DNA from: Tateyamaria omphalii
GTDB lineage: Bacteria; Pseudomonadota; Alphaproteobacteria; Rhodobacterales; Rhodobacteraceae
Reading direction: 5' to 3'
Length of the DNA stretch: 64,000 nt
NCBI RefSeq assembly: GCF_001969365.1
Contig: NZ_CP019314.1
Coordinates: 1 to 64,000 of the forward strand
Of this stretch, positions 7,925 through 15,683 are shown piece after piece. The translations under genes and the position numbers were made by a program. The number at the start of each line of letters is the position of its first letter. Position 1 is the first letter of the stretch. The notes under the pieces were generated by a model. It was not told the DNA's origin. It did not search any database and was given only the letters and a program-made list of their open reading frames with translations.

Positions 7925-7971
7925 CAAAAAAGGTCAAGCCAAGCGCCGCTGTCCGTGACGTGGCTTGACCT
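7925..7971 (-). terminator. Terminator of dps
   Basis: A perfect 11-bp inverted repeat (AGGTCAAGCCA at 7931-7941, TGGCTTGACCT at 7961-7971) is followed on the minus strand by TTTTTTGTTTC. Its position 86 bp past the dps stop fits termination of dps. It may also stop the converging plus-strand transcript. Confidence 0.8.
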
Positions 7972-8057
7972 CTGCGTGGGTCGCTGCCTGGAGGCCTGGC
8001 TGCCGATAAGGTGGCTGGGCGTCTGGGTGGCTTCCTATGCCTCTCGGCGGGCGCGGC

Positions 8058-8528
8058 TCAGGCCAGATGCGCCCGCAGGAACCACGCGAATTTCTCATGC
8101 GTCTGACCGCGCGCGATACACAAATCCTCGGTCAACGTGTCGCCATGCTCGGCGGCCAACTCGCCACAGCCTGCAAGGGTCGCCGCAAGGGTTTCCTGCG
8201 CCTCCTGCATGGTCTTGATCATCTCCTGATCGGTCGCATGGCCGTCATGTTCCTTGACCTTCGACCGTTCCAGCATACCCGCAAGTGTGCCTTCGGCATG
8301 GGCGTCCAGCGCGCGAATGCGCTCGGCCAGATCGTCCTGGGCCACAAAATGGTCTTCATAAATCTTCTGAAACAGCTCGTGCAGGGGGCCGAATGCCATG
8401 CCCTTGACGTTCCAGTGAAAATTCTGCGCCAGCATGGTGGTGACGGCGGTTTCGGCCACCGACTGGTTCAATGCCTCGACAATCGCGGCGCGCGCATTGG
8501 TGGACAGCGCTTCAGCTGTTTGGGTCAT
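8058..8528 (-). CDS. dps: Dps-family DNA-binding ferritin-like protein
   Basis: A 156-residue Dps that stores iron and protects DNA from peroxide by oxidising Fe(II) at a site between subunits. The ferroxidase residues line up with the family spacing: His38 (NFHWNVKG), His50, Asp65 and Glu69. I chose the ATG at 8528 because AGGGAG lies just upstream and the length is typical; an in-frame ATG at 8618 would add 30 unlikely residues. The 5' region contains a perfect Irr-type ICE palindrome at 8625-8641, so haem/iron-responsive control by Irr is likely. A terminator follows at 7925-7971. Confidence 0.93.
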   Translation of the reverse strand: MTQTAEALSTNARAAIVEALNQSVAETAVTTMLAQNFHWNVKGMAFGPLHELFQKIYEDHFVAQDDLAERIRALDAHAEGTLAGMLERSKVKEHDGHATDQEMIKTMQEAQETLAATLAGCGELAAEHGDTLTEDLCIARGQTHEKFAWFLRAHLA

Positions 8529-8624
8529 AGCTAACTCCCTCTTGAAAATATGGCGCTGGCTGGCACAAGACTGGCTGGCTTGCCACTCAGTAAGTAGGCA
8601 GCCAGACGGCAGAAGCAAGACCTT

Positions 8625-8641
8625 TTTAGAATAATTCTAAA
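8625..8641 (-). promoter_or_regulatory. ICE / Irr box upstream of dps
   Basis: TTTAGAATAATTCTAAA is an exact inverted repeat around one central base and matches the iron-control element (TTTAGAA-N3-TTCTAAA) bound by the Irr regulator in alphaproteobacteria. It lies 97 bp upstream of the dps start. It also overlaps the stop codon of the preceding minus-strand gene (TAG at 8637-8639), so it sits at the very end of that coding sequence. Confidence 0.8.
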
Positions 8642-9068
8642 TCAGAGCGAAAAACTCTGAAATCCGCCCCACGAGGAAGCGCACCAACCGCCGGTGTTCC
8701 GGCAGCACCCGCGACTTCAATAGAAAGGCAACGCTGCCTTCATCCCCCACCGCGATGGCTTGCCCAAGCCGCAACAGCCAGCTTTCGTCGAACGTCATCT
8801 CGACCGTGCCCGGCGCATAGAGGCGCGGCTGCTTGCCCAACGCCTGCGCCAAACAGCGCATCAACGCCTCGGCATGCGCCTCTTGGCTGGCCGACCGCGT
8901 CGCGTGCAGCAGCGCGCAGGCTTCGAACAGATCCGCCCGCCGCTTCGCCCGGCAGGTCATGGACACGAACCGCAAGTGGTTCAAAAACCCAAGCGCACCA
9001 TCGGACACCGGTCGCACAGATGGGGCGGGCTGTGGCGCTGTCGCCAAATCCAATCGCAAGGGCACCAT
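8637..9068 (-). CDS. Hypothetical protein upstream of dps
   Basis: A 143-residue protein with no signal peptide and no recognised domain. The N-terminal 20 residues are proline-rich and variable; the rest looks helical (FLNHLRFVSMTCRAKRRADL, HAEALMRCLAQALGK, ending in VRFLVGRISEFFALI). It has conserved-looking Cys, Trp and Arg residues but no metal motif I can name. It is divergent from the di-haem oxidoreductase gene across 73 bp. Its end overlaps the dps operator. Codon use matches its neighbours, so it is probably real. Function unknown; an iron-related role is inferred only from its position. Confidence 0.65.
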   Translation of the reverse strand: MVPLRLDLATAPQPAPSVRPVSDGALGFLNHLRFVSMTCRAKRRADLFEACALLHATRSASQEAHAEALMRCLAQALGKQPRLYAPGTVEMTFDESWLLRLGQAIAVGDEGSVAFLLKSRVLPEHRRLVRFLVGRISEFFALI

Positions 9069-9141
9069 GTCGCAGTCTCCAAGTCGCTCTCTGGCGGGGA
9101 ATCATCTCGCCAAAATCTAATCCTGAGTATATTTATAAGTT

Positions 9142-10665
9142 ATGAGCAAAATCGCAACCTCCGCCGCTTTCATCTTGCCCGCAACGCTCGCATTTGCCGC
9201 ACCGGCAGGGGCCGAACTCACGGACCTGCACCTGCCCGTGATTCCCCGCACAGCGGCAGAGGCTGAGCGGATCGAACGTGTCATCGCGCCCACCACCGAT
9301 TTTACAAAACCCGAACAGTTCGAAAGCAATCCCGCCGGTGCCGCCACCGTCCGCGCCCGCACGACCCGCGATGCGTTTTCGCAACCCTCCGGCAATATCA
9401 GCTTCGAAAAAGAGCTGGATTTCAAGGTCGGCAACGGGCTTTTCAAAAAACTGTGGGTGTCCTCCCCCGCCTCCACCTTGGCTTCCGACGGCCTCGGCCC
9501 GCTCTTCAACGCCCGCTCCTGCCAGCGCTGCCACCTCAAGGACGGGCGCGGTCACCCACCCGAAGGCCCGGACGACAGCGCGGTGTCGATGCTGGTGCGC
9601 ATCTCGATCCCCGGCGGCGCCACACCCGAGGCAATCGCCGACTACATCGCCACCCAACCCGACCCAAGCTACGGCGGCCAGATCCAGGACTTTTCCATCG
9701 CGGGCGTTCAGGCAGAGGCTGATATTCAGATCACCTACACCGAAGAGGTGATCCAACTCTCGGGCGGCGAAACCGCCTCCCTTCGGACACCCTCCTACGA
9801 CCTCACAAATCTCGGCTACGGCCCCCTCCACCCCGACGCGATGATCAGCGCCCGCGTCGCCCCGCAGATGATCGGCCTCGGCCTGCTCGACGCGATCCCG
9901 GCGGCGGACATTCTGGCCAAGGCTGACCCCGACGACGCAGATGGCGACGGCATCTCGGGCCGCGCCCAGATTGTCATGTCGCAGCAATACGGCGTGCCCA
10001 TGCTGGGCCGCTTCGGGCTGAAGGCGGGCAAGCCCTCCGTCTGGGAACAATCCGCCGCGGCCTTCTCCGGCGACATCGGCATCTCGACCACCCTGCATCC
10101 CGCAGGCCACGGCGACTGCACCGAAACGCAAAGCACCTGCCGTGCCGCGCCCAACGGCAACACCGCCGTCCATGACGACGCAGAGATCGGAGATGTCGGG
10201 CTGGAACTCGTGTCGTTCTACTCCTCCAACCTCGCCGTCCCCGCCCGCCGGGACACGGGCGACCCACAGGTCCTGCGCGGCAAGCAGATGTTTTACGAAA
10301 CGGGCTGCATCTCCTGCCACACCCCCAAACACGTCACCCATCGGCTCGACGGCCAACCGGAACAAAGCTTCCAGCTCATCTGGCCCTACACCGACCTGCT
10401 CTTGCACGACATGGGCCCCGGCCTCGCCGACAACCGGCCCGAGGCACGCGCGAACGGCCAGGAATGGCGCACGCCCCCGCTCTGGGGCATTGGCCTCACG
10501 GAACAGGTCTCCGGCCACACCTACTTCCTCCATGACGGGCGCGCCCGCAACCTGCTCGAAGCCGTGCTCTGGCACGGGGGCGAGGCCGAACCGCACAAGC
10601 AATCGGTCATCGACATGCCGCCCGCCGACCGCGCCGCACTCATCCGTTTCCTCGAAAGCCTCTGA
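9142..10665 (+). CDS. Di-haem oxidoreductase (thiol oxidoreductase family, DUF1111)
   Basis: A 507-residue periplasmic c-type cytochrome related to the putative di-haem peroxidases (COG3488). It has a signal peptide (MSKIATSAAFILPATLAFAAP) and two haem-attachment motifs: CQRCH at residues 127-131 and CISCH at residues 389-393. A calcium-site-like DPDDADGDGISGRAQ lies near residue 265. The family often lies in iron-regulated imelysin clusters; its electron donor and substrate are unknown. No good Shine-Dalgarno precedes the ATG, but no better start keeps the signal peptide. The next imelysin gene starts 1 base after its stop. Confidence 0.9.
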   Translation: MSKIATSAAFILPATLAFAAPAGAELTDLHLPVIPRTAAEAERIERVIAPTTDFTKPEQFESNPAGAATVRARTTRDAFSQPSGNISFEKELDFKVGNGLFKKLWVSSPASTLASDGLGPLFNARSCQRCHLKDGRGHPPEGPDDSAVSMLVRISIPGGATPEAIADYIATQPDPSYGGQIQDFSIAGVQAEADIQITYTEEVIQLSGGETASLRTPSYDLTNLGYGPLHPDAMISARVAPQMIGLGLLDAIPAADILAKADPDDADGDGISGRAQIVMSQQYGVPMLGRFGLKAGKPSVWEQSAAAFSGDIGISTTLHPAGHGDCTETQSTCRAAPNGNTAVHDDAEIGDVGLELVSFYSSNLAVPARRDTGDPQVLRGKQMFYETGCISCHTPKHVTHRLDGQPEQSFQLIWPYTDLLLHDMGPGLADNRPEARANGQEWRTPPLWGIGLTEQVSGHTYFLHDGRARNLLEAVLWHGGEAEPHKQSVIDMPPADRAALIRFLESL

Positions 10666-10666
10666 C

Positions 10667-11638
10667 ATGCGCCTCGCCCTCGCCGCCCTCTGCCTCGCCG
10701 CACTGCCTGCCGTCGCAGACGTCCAGCGCACAATCGACACACACATCCTGCCCGGCCACGCGACCCTTGCCGAAGAAACAGCAAAACTTGCCGAAGCAGC
10801 CCAAACCGACTGCACGCCCGCATCCCTCCGCCCCGCCTTCCACACGGCCTACGACGCCTGGATCAGCATCAGCCATATCCAGTTCGGCCCCATCGAAGAC
10901 CAGGCGCTGCACCTCGCCATGTCCTTCTGGCCCGACCCCAAGGACAGCACCGGCAAGGCGCTCGCCAGGCTCACCACCGCCACCGACCCCATCGTGAATG
11001 ACGCCCAAAGCTTCGCGGATGTCTCCGTCGCCGCCCAAGGGTTCACGGCACTCGAACGGATGCTCTACGACCCGCAGCCCGACGCCGCCTATGCCTGCCA
11101 ACTGACGCAGGCCATCGCCACCGGCCTCGCCCGTAAAGCAGGCTCTATTCAGGTGGATTGGCCTGCGTTTGCCACCCTAATGATCATGGCTGGCGAGGAC
11201 GGCAATACCCGCTTCCAAACCCCGGTCGAGGCACAGCGCGCGCTCTACACATCCCTCTCCACCGGCCTCGAATTTCTGCACGATCAACGGCTGGGCCGCC
11301 CGCTGGGCACCTTCGACCGTCCCCGCCCCCGCCGGGCCGAGGCGCGGCGGTCAGACCGCTCCCTCCGGCACATCCAATTGCAATTGGCCGCACTCGAAAC
11401 GCTTGCCACCACCATGACCGACACCGACCTCACTGCGACCAAGGCCGCCTTCGCCACCGCCCGCACCCGCGCCGATGCACTCGACGACCCCGCACTCCAG
11501 GGCGTCGCGGACCCCGCCCAGCGGTTAAAGGTCGAGGTGCTGCAACAAGCCGTCCGCGCCATCCAGGTCGCCGTGATTGATGACATCGGCACCCGGCTTG
11601 GCATAACCGCCGGGTTCAACAGCCTCGACGGCGACTGA
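10667..11638 (+). CDS. Imelysin-family periplasmic protein (COG3489 type)
   Basis: A 323-residue secreted protein with the signal peptide MRLALAALCLAALPAVA. It is the shorter imelysin that normally follows the di-haem oxidoreductase. The imelysin fold is recognisable in FHTAYDAWISISHIQFGP near residue 60, GFTALERMLYDP near residue 130, and a C-terminal FLHDQRLGRPLG with four-helix-bundle character. The GxHxxE motif of the longer IrpA protein is replaced by GFTALE, as is usual for this subgroup. The start one base after the oxidoreductase stop and the stop overlapping the next start (TGATG) show a tight operon. Confidence 0.85.
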   Translation: MRLALAALCLAALPAVADVQRTIDTHILPGHATLAEETAKLAEAAQTDCTPASLRPAFHTAYDAWISISHIQFGPIEDQALHLAMSFWPDPKDSTGKALARLTTATDPIVNDAQSFADVSVAAQGFTALERMLYDPQPDAAYACQLTQAIATGLARKAGSIQVDWPAFATLMIMAGEDGNTRFQTPVEAQRALYTSLSTGLEFLHDQRLGRPLGTFDRPRPRRAEARRSDRSLRHIQLQLAALETLATTMTDTDLTATKAAFATARTRADALDDPALQGVADPAQRLKVEVLQQAVRAIQVAVIDDIGTRLGITAGFNSLDGD

Positions 11639-12714
11639 TGCCATCGCGCCGCGCCTTCCTCGCCGGGCTCACCTCCGCCTCGCTCACACCGACACTCGGC
11701 TGGGCAGACGTGGGCAACCCCGTGGCGCTCAGCGCCGCGATGCACCCGTCGGGCCGCTACGCGCTTGTCGGGCTCACAGGTGCCGGCGACATCACATTCC
11801 AACTCCCCCTGCCCGCCCGCGGCCACGCGGCCGCAGCGCATCCGCACATCGCCGAAGCGGTCGCCATCGCCCGCCGCCCCGGCACCTTCGCCAAGGTCAT
11901 CGACTGCGGCACCGGCGACGTAAAACAGACCCTAATCAGCCCCAAGGGAAGGCATTTCTACGGCCACGCCGCCTTTTCTTCGGACGGCATCCTGCTCTTC
12001 ACGCCCGAAAACGACATCGCCACCGGCGCGGGCCGCATCGGCGTCTGGGACCGCAGCGCAGGGTACAAACGGGTGGGCGACGTCCCCTCGGGCGGCATCG
12101 GCCCGCACGAAATCCTGCGCCTGCCAAATGGCACACTTGCGGTCGCCAATGGCGGGATCCGAACGCACCCCGACACCGGGCGGGACAAGTTGAACCTCGA
12201 CACGATGCGGCCGAACCTCACGATCCTCGCCCCCGACGGCCCCCACATCGACACGGCCCACGTTCCCGACCACACGCACCAAAACTCGCTCCGCCACATC
12301 GCGGCAGGACCCGACGGCACGGTGATCTGCGGCTTCCAATGGCAGGGCGACCCGTTCGACGCCCCGCCACTTGTGGCTCTATACAAGGGGAATGGCACGC
12401 TCTTGCCCGCCGACATGGACGACGCGGCGCTCTATGGCCTCGACGGTTACATCGGCAGCGTCAGCGCCTTCGGACAGGGGCACTACGCCGCGTCGTCCCC
12501 GCGCGGCAACATGGCCTTCACCTTTGACCAGAGCGGCCAGCAAACCGGCGCGCACAAGGCCACGGATGTTTGCGGCCTTTGCGCCGCACCCGGCGGCACC
12601 TGCCTCGTCACCGACGGGCTGGGACGGGTGCACAGCCTGGCGGACACCCGGCTCACGCTGCTCAAAACGCATCCGCTCGCCTTCGACAACCACCTTGTTG
12701 CGCTGACGGGTTAA
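11638..12714 (+). CDS. DUF1513 domain periplasmic protein (COG3490)
   Basis: A 358-residue exported protein, third member of the di-haem/imelysin/DUF1513 operon. The N-terminus (MPSRRAFLAGLTSASLTPTLGWA) is a twin-arginine-type signal. The mature part reads as a beta-propeller with repeated blade-like segments, for example FYGHAAFSSDGILLFTPEND, GIGPHEILRLPNGTLAVANGG and NSLRHIAAGPDGTVICGFQ. DUF1513 proteins co-occur with imelysins in iron-regulated clusters; their activity is unknown. The last codons run into the oppositely oriented small membrane protein gene (4-base overlap), so the two operons converge tail to tail. Confidence 0.88.
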   Translation: MPSRRAFLAGLTSASLTPTLGWADVGNPVALSAAMHPSGRYALVGLTGAGDITFQLPLPARGHAAAAHPHIAEAVAIARRPGTFAKVIDCGTGDVKQTLISPKGRHFYGHAAFSSDGILLFTPENDIATGAGRIGVWDRSAGYKRVGDVPSGGIGPHEILRLPNGTLAVANGGIRTHPDTGRDKLNLDTMRPNLTILAPDGPHIDTAHVPDHTHQNSLRHIAAGPDGTVICGFQWQGDPFDAPPLVALYKGNGTLLPADMDDAALYGLDGYIGSVSAFGQGHYAASSPRGNMAFTFDQSGQQTGAHKATDVCGLCAAPGGTCLVTDGLGRVHSLADTRLTLLKTHPLAFDNHLVALTG

Positions 12715-13004
12715 ACCCGACAGCACCGCGCGCGGACGTGCCGCAGGACGCGCCGATAGGCGGACGGGGGCACCCAAACCACGCACCAGCCAAAGACACA
12801 GACGGCGGACAGCCACAGCACAAATCCCGCAGCCTCCCCTTGCAGGGCCAACCCGACACCGGGCGCGATCAACACAACCCAGACAGCCCACGCAGGCACC
12901 GGAGCCGTCCGTGGGCGCATCCCGAAACTGCGCCGCCGCTTGGGATCGAACCGCGCCAGCCACGCAACGCAGGCCAGACTGATGGCGAGGGTCACCGCGA
13001 TCAC
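12711..13004 (-). CDS. Small membrane protein, DUF3325-like
   Basis: A 97-residue protein with about three hydrophobic segments (MIAVTLAISLACVAWLARF; VPAWAVWVVLIAPGVGLAL; AAGFVLWLSAVCVFGWCVVW). The size, the RFDPKRRRSFG turn after the first helix and the position directly behind a TonB receptor gene resemble DUF3325 proteins, which occur with siderophore receptors, DUF3649 and PepSY proteins. The assignment is by pattern only. It starts 3 bases after the receptor stop and is surely co-transcribed. Likely role: part of an inner-membrane accessory set for siderophore-iron release, by analogy. Confidence 0.6.
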   Translation of the reverse strand: MIAVTLAISLACVAWLARFDPKRRRSFGMRPRTAPVPAWAVWVVLIAPGVGLALQGEAAGFVLWLSAVCVFGWCVVWVPPSAYRRVLRHVRARCCRV

Positions 13005-13007
13005 GCC

Positions 13008-15137
13008 TCAGAAACTCCGCTGCACGTAAAACCCGATGGTCCGCGGCTCGCCCACACGCTCAAACGTGGTGCCGTTTTCGTCAACGAACCGGCTTGTCGC
13101 GTAATCCTCGTCAAACAGGTTGCGGACATACAGGCCCAACTCCAGCTCCTCCATCTGATAGGTCAGTTGCGAGCTGACCACCCACCGATCATCACTGCGC
13201 TGCGCCGCGCTGTTCTCGACATCAAAAAAGCTGCCCTCGGTAAAAGACGCATCAATGCCCCAAGAGATGCCGTTGTCCCAATCGTACCGGGCACCGAATG
13301 CAGCGGTCAGCTCTGCCGCTCCGGGAAAGTCGTTGCCAGCCAGGTTTTCGCCCGCATTGTTGAATTCCACAAATTCCGTGTCGGAATAGGCGACCTGCCC
13401 AAAAACGGAAAAACGGTCGCTCAACTCGGCTTCGACAGACAGCTCGCCACCGATCACTTCGGACTTGCCCGCGTTCACGACGATCGTATCCGGCTGACCC
13501 GTCGGCAAAACGCCGGAAAACTGGTTTACCTGCTGATCGGTCCAATCTGTGAAGAACACATTCGCCGCGACAAACACCCGATCCGCGTTAAAGCTGCCCC
13601 GATAGGCAAGTTCGTAATTGGTCGTGAACTCCGGTTCAAACTCGGAAATGACGTTGGAGGCGTTGATGCTGGTGCCGCCGGATCGGTATCCCCGCTGGAT
13701 GGTAAAGCTGACCCTCTGGGTGTCGGTGAACTCATAATTGATGCCGAACTTGGGCAGAAACGCACTAAAGTTTGTATCACCCTGCGCCGCTTGATCCTGG
13801 AACTCTGGCGGCAACGGAATGGGCGTGTCGTACACCGTTTCAGCGTCGAAACTGAACTCCTCATAGTCATAGCGCGCGCCGACCGTGAAAGACAAACCGT
13901 CCAGCCAGCGGTCCGCGCGGATGTCGACCTCGCCAAAGATGGCGATGTTTTCGACATCGGTGGCAAATTCGCTGAACCGGTTCACGAAAATGCCGTTTGC
14001 AGCATCCGGCGACCGGCCAAGCGCAAAACCGGCATCGGTGAACAGATCCGCCGGGATCGCGTTTTTGATATCGGTGTAAAACAACCCGACGACGCCGGAA
14101 TAGGCGCCACTGTCAAAGCTCAGGCGCACATCCTGCTCAAACACCTCCGTGTCGCCGATCCGGTCGAACGTGCCCAGAAAGACGGGCGTGCCATCGTAAT
14201 CCTCGCTGCGCCGATAGTCCTGCGTGTAATAGGACGTTTCGGTTTCCAGTCTCAGGGCCGCGTTGATGTCCCATTCCGTGCGCAGCCCGATGATGTCATG
14301 GCGCGAGCCTTCTTCGGTGGGGATATCGAACGTGACCACCCGGCCCTCTGGTGAAACGCTGCGGTTGATCGTGTCCTCGCCGCCAAAGTTCTCGGTTCGG
14401 CTGAATGACAGGACGGCGCGGAATGCGCTTGTCGGCTCCCACAGGAATTTCAACCGGTAGGTGTCAAGTGTCTGGGCATCCGCGTTCTCGCCCAAGGTCG
14501 CGTTAAAGATCGAGCCGTCGATATTGACCGTCTCAGCGGAAAACCGCAGGGCCACGGTGTCCGACAGGGGCGTGTTCGCAGCAATCGCGGCGCGGTAGTA
14601 GCCGCGCGACCCCACCTCGCCCCGCAATTTGAACTCGGGCTCAAACGTGGGATCATTCGACCGCACAACAATGGCCCCCGCCAGCGCATTGCGCCCCTGC
14701 TGCGTGGATTGCGGCCCGCGCAGAACCTCCACCTGCTCGATGTCCCAGGCCGAATAGGGACCAAAGAACGTGGATTGGGTCGTGGGCAGGGCCACCCCGT
14801 CCACTTGCGTGGACACCACCAGACCGGCCCCGCCGCCGCCGACCCCGCGCTGATCAATGCCCCGGATGGCAAAGCCCTGCTCGCCAAAGGTGGATGTCAC
14901 GCCGGGCGTGCGCGTGATCATGTCCTGCAGATCCGCGTCCCCGCGACGCTCCAGGTCCTCTCCGGTCTCGATCGCGGCCGAGGTGGGGCTGTCCTGCACC
15001 GTGCGCGACTGCAACTCGCCCCGCAGGATCAGGGTGCCCAGATCAACGGGCGCGCCCTCCTCCTGCGCGGCAGCAAGGGTGGCATTCAGGGCAAACGTCG
15101 AAACGCCGCCCACCAAAAGGGGGGAAAGGGCTCTCAT
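13008..15137 (-). CDS. TonB-dependent siderophore-type receptor
   Basis: A 709-residue outer-membrane receptor. It has a signal peptide (MRALSPLLVGGVSTFALNATLAAAQ), a TonB-box-like stretch (LGTLILRGE), a plug domain (residues about 45-155, with LQDMITRTPGVTSTFGEQGFAIRGI and VEVLRGPQSTQQGRNALAGAI), and a 22-strand barrel ending in phenylalanine (FYVQRSF). The FRAP/NPDL haem motif is absent, so a ferric siderophore is the likelier ligand. The ATG at 15137 has GGAG at the right distance; an upstream in-frame start would be 48 residues longer without signal sense. Divergent to the DUF3649-like/PepSY genes and co-directional with the DUF3325-like gene. Confidence 0.9.
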   Translation of the reverse strand: MRALSPLLVGGVSTFALNATLAAAQEEGAPVDLGTLILRGELQSRTVQDSPTSAAIETGEDLERRGDADLQDMITRTPGVTSTFGEQGFAIRGIDQRGVGGGGAGLVVSTQVDGVALPTTQSTFFGPYSAWDIEQVEVLRGPQSTQQGRNALAGAIVVRSNDPTFEPEFKLRGEVGSRGYYRAAIAANTPLSDTVALRFSAETVNIDGSIFNATLGENADAQTLDTYRLKFLWEPTSAFRAVLSFSRTENFGGEDTINRSVSPEGRVVTFDIPTEEGSRHDIIGLRTEWDINAALRLETETSYYTQDYRRSEDYDGTPVFLGTFDRIGDTEVFEQDVRLSFDSGAYSGVVGLFYTDIKNAIPADLFTDAGFALGRSPDAANGIFVNRFSEFATDVENIAIFGEVDIRADRWLDGLSFTVGARYDYEEFSFDAETVYDTPIPLPPEFQDQAAQGDTNFSAFLPKFGINYEFTDTQRVSFTIQRGYRSGGTSINASNVISEFEPEFTTNYELAYRGSFNADRVFVAANVFFTDWTDQQVNQFSGVLPTGQPDTIVVNAGKSEVIGGELSVEAELSDRFSVFGQVAYSDTEFVEFNNAGENLAGNDFPGAAELTAAFGARYDWDNGISWGIDASFTEGSFFDVENSAAQRSDDRWVVSSQLTYQMEELELGLYVRNLFDEDYATSRFVDENGTTFERVGEPRTIGFYVQRSF

Positions 15138-15338
15138 ATCCAGCTCCGGAAAACGCGTGTTGTGGGTGAGTGTCTGGCGCGGACCGGGGTCGTCGCTGGA
15201 TGGCTGCGGCCCAGCATCCATTTCCTGACAAAAATTGCAAGGTACTCCGTTTTCCGGCCCCTCACATCTCGCCATCCGCATCGCAATGCACTATGTTCAA
15301 TCGCGACATGCCAGCCACGCACGCCGCGTCGCCAGCCG

Positions 15339-15683
15339 ATGACCAAAGCGGATGACATGCAGGCACGGCTCACCCTCCCCCGCAGCGGACAGCTCTGGAT
15401 AGAAACGCGCGTGCGTCGGCACGAAACGCTCTGGCGCTGGATCCTGGCGGGGCCGGCGGCCCTGATCCTGTCGATCCTCGCGATGGCCGGGCTGCCCACG
15501 ATCCTGCCCGCAGGCGCAGGCGGCATAAACCACCTTGTCCTGCCCGTGGTCCTGTTCCCGCTCCTCTGGGCCAGCTTCGTGGTCTGGCCCGTCGCCACAA
15601 CACGACCGGGTCGCGTGGCCACAACCTACCTGGCGCTCACCGCGCTCCTGCTGCTGCTCATCACCCTGGCATTCCTGACATGA
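15339..15683 (+). CDS. Small membrane protein, DUF3649-like
   Basis: A 114-residue protein (96 or 108 residues if a later start is used; ATG 15357 is an alternative). Three hydrophobic helices are visible: WILAGPAALILSILAMAGL, HLVLPVVLFPLLWASFVVW and TYLALTALLLLLITLAFLT. Its size and its place directly before a PepSY gene and opposite a TonB receptor match the DUF3649 proteins of siderophore loci, but I see no decisive motif. The stop overlaps the PepSY start as ATGA. It probably forms an inner-membrane complex with the PepSY protein. Confidence 0.6.
   Translation: MTKADDMQARLTLPRSGQLWIETRVRRHETLWRWILAGPAALILSILAMAGLPTILPAGAGGINHLVLPVVLFPLLWASFVVWPVATTRPGRVATTYLALTALLLLLITLAFLT

Noticed and set aside
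9133..10845. A 570-codon minus-strand open frame opposite the di-haem oxidoreductase
   Set aside because: It mirrors a gene with clear CxxCH motifs and a signal peptide; the minus-strand product is low-complexity and typical of antisense frames in GC-rich DNA.
12570..14354. A 594-codon plus-strand open frame opposite the TonB receptor and DUF3325-like genes
   Set aside because: The receptor on the other strand has all plug and barrel landmarks; this frame has none and begins inside DUF1513.
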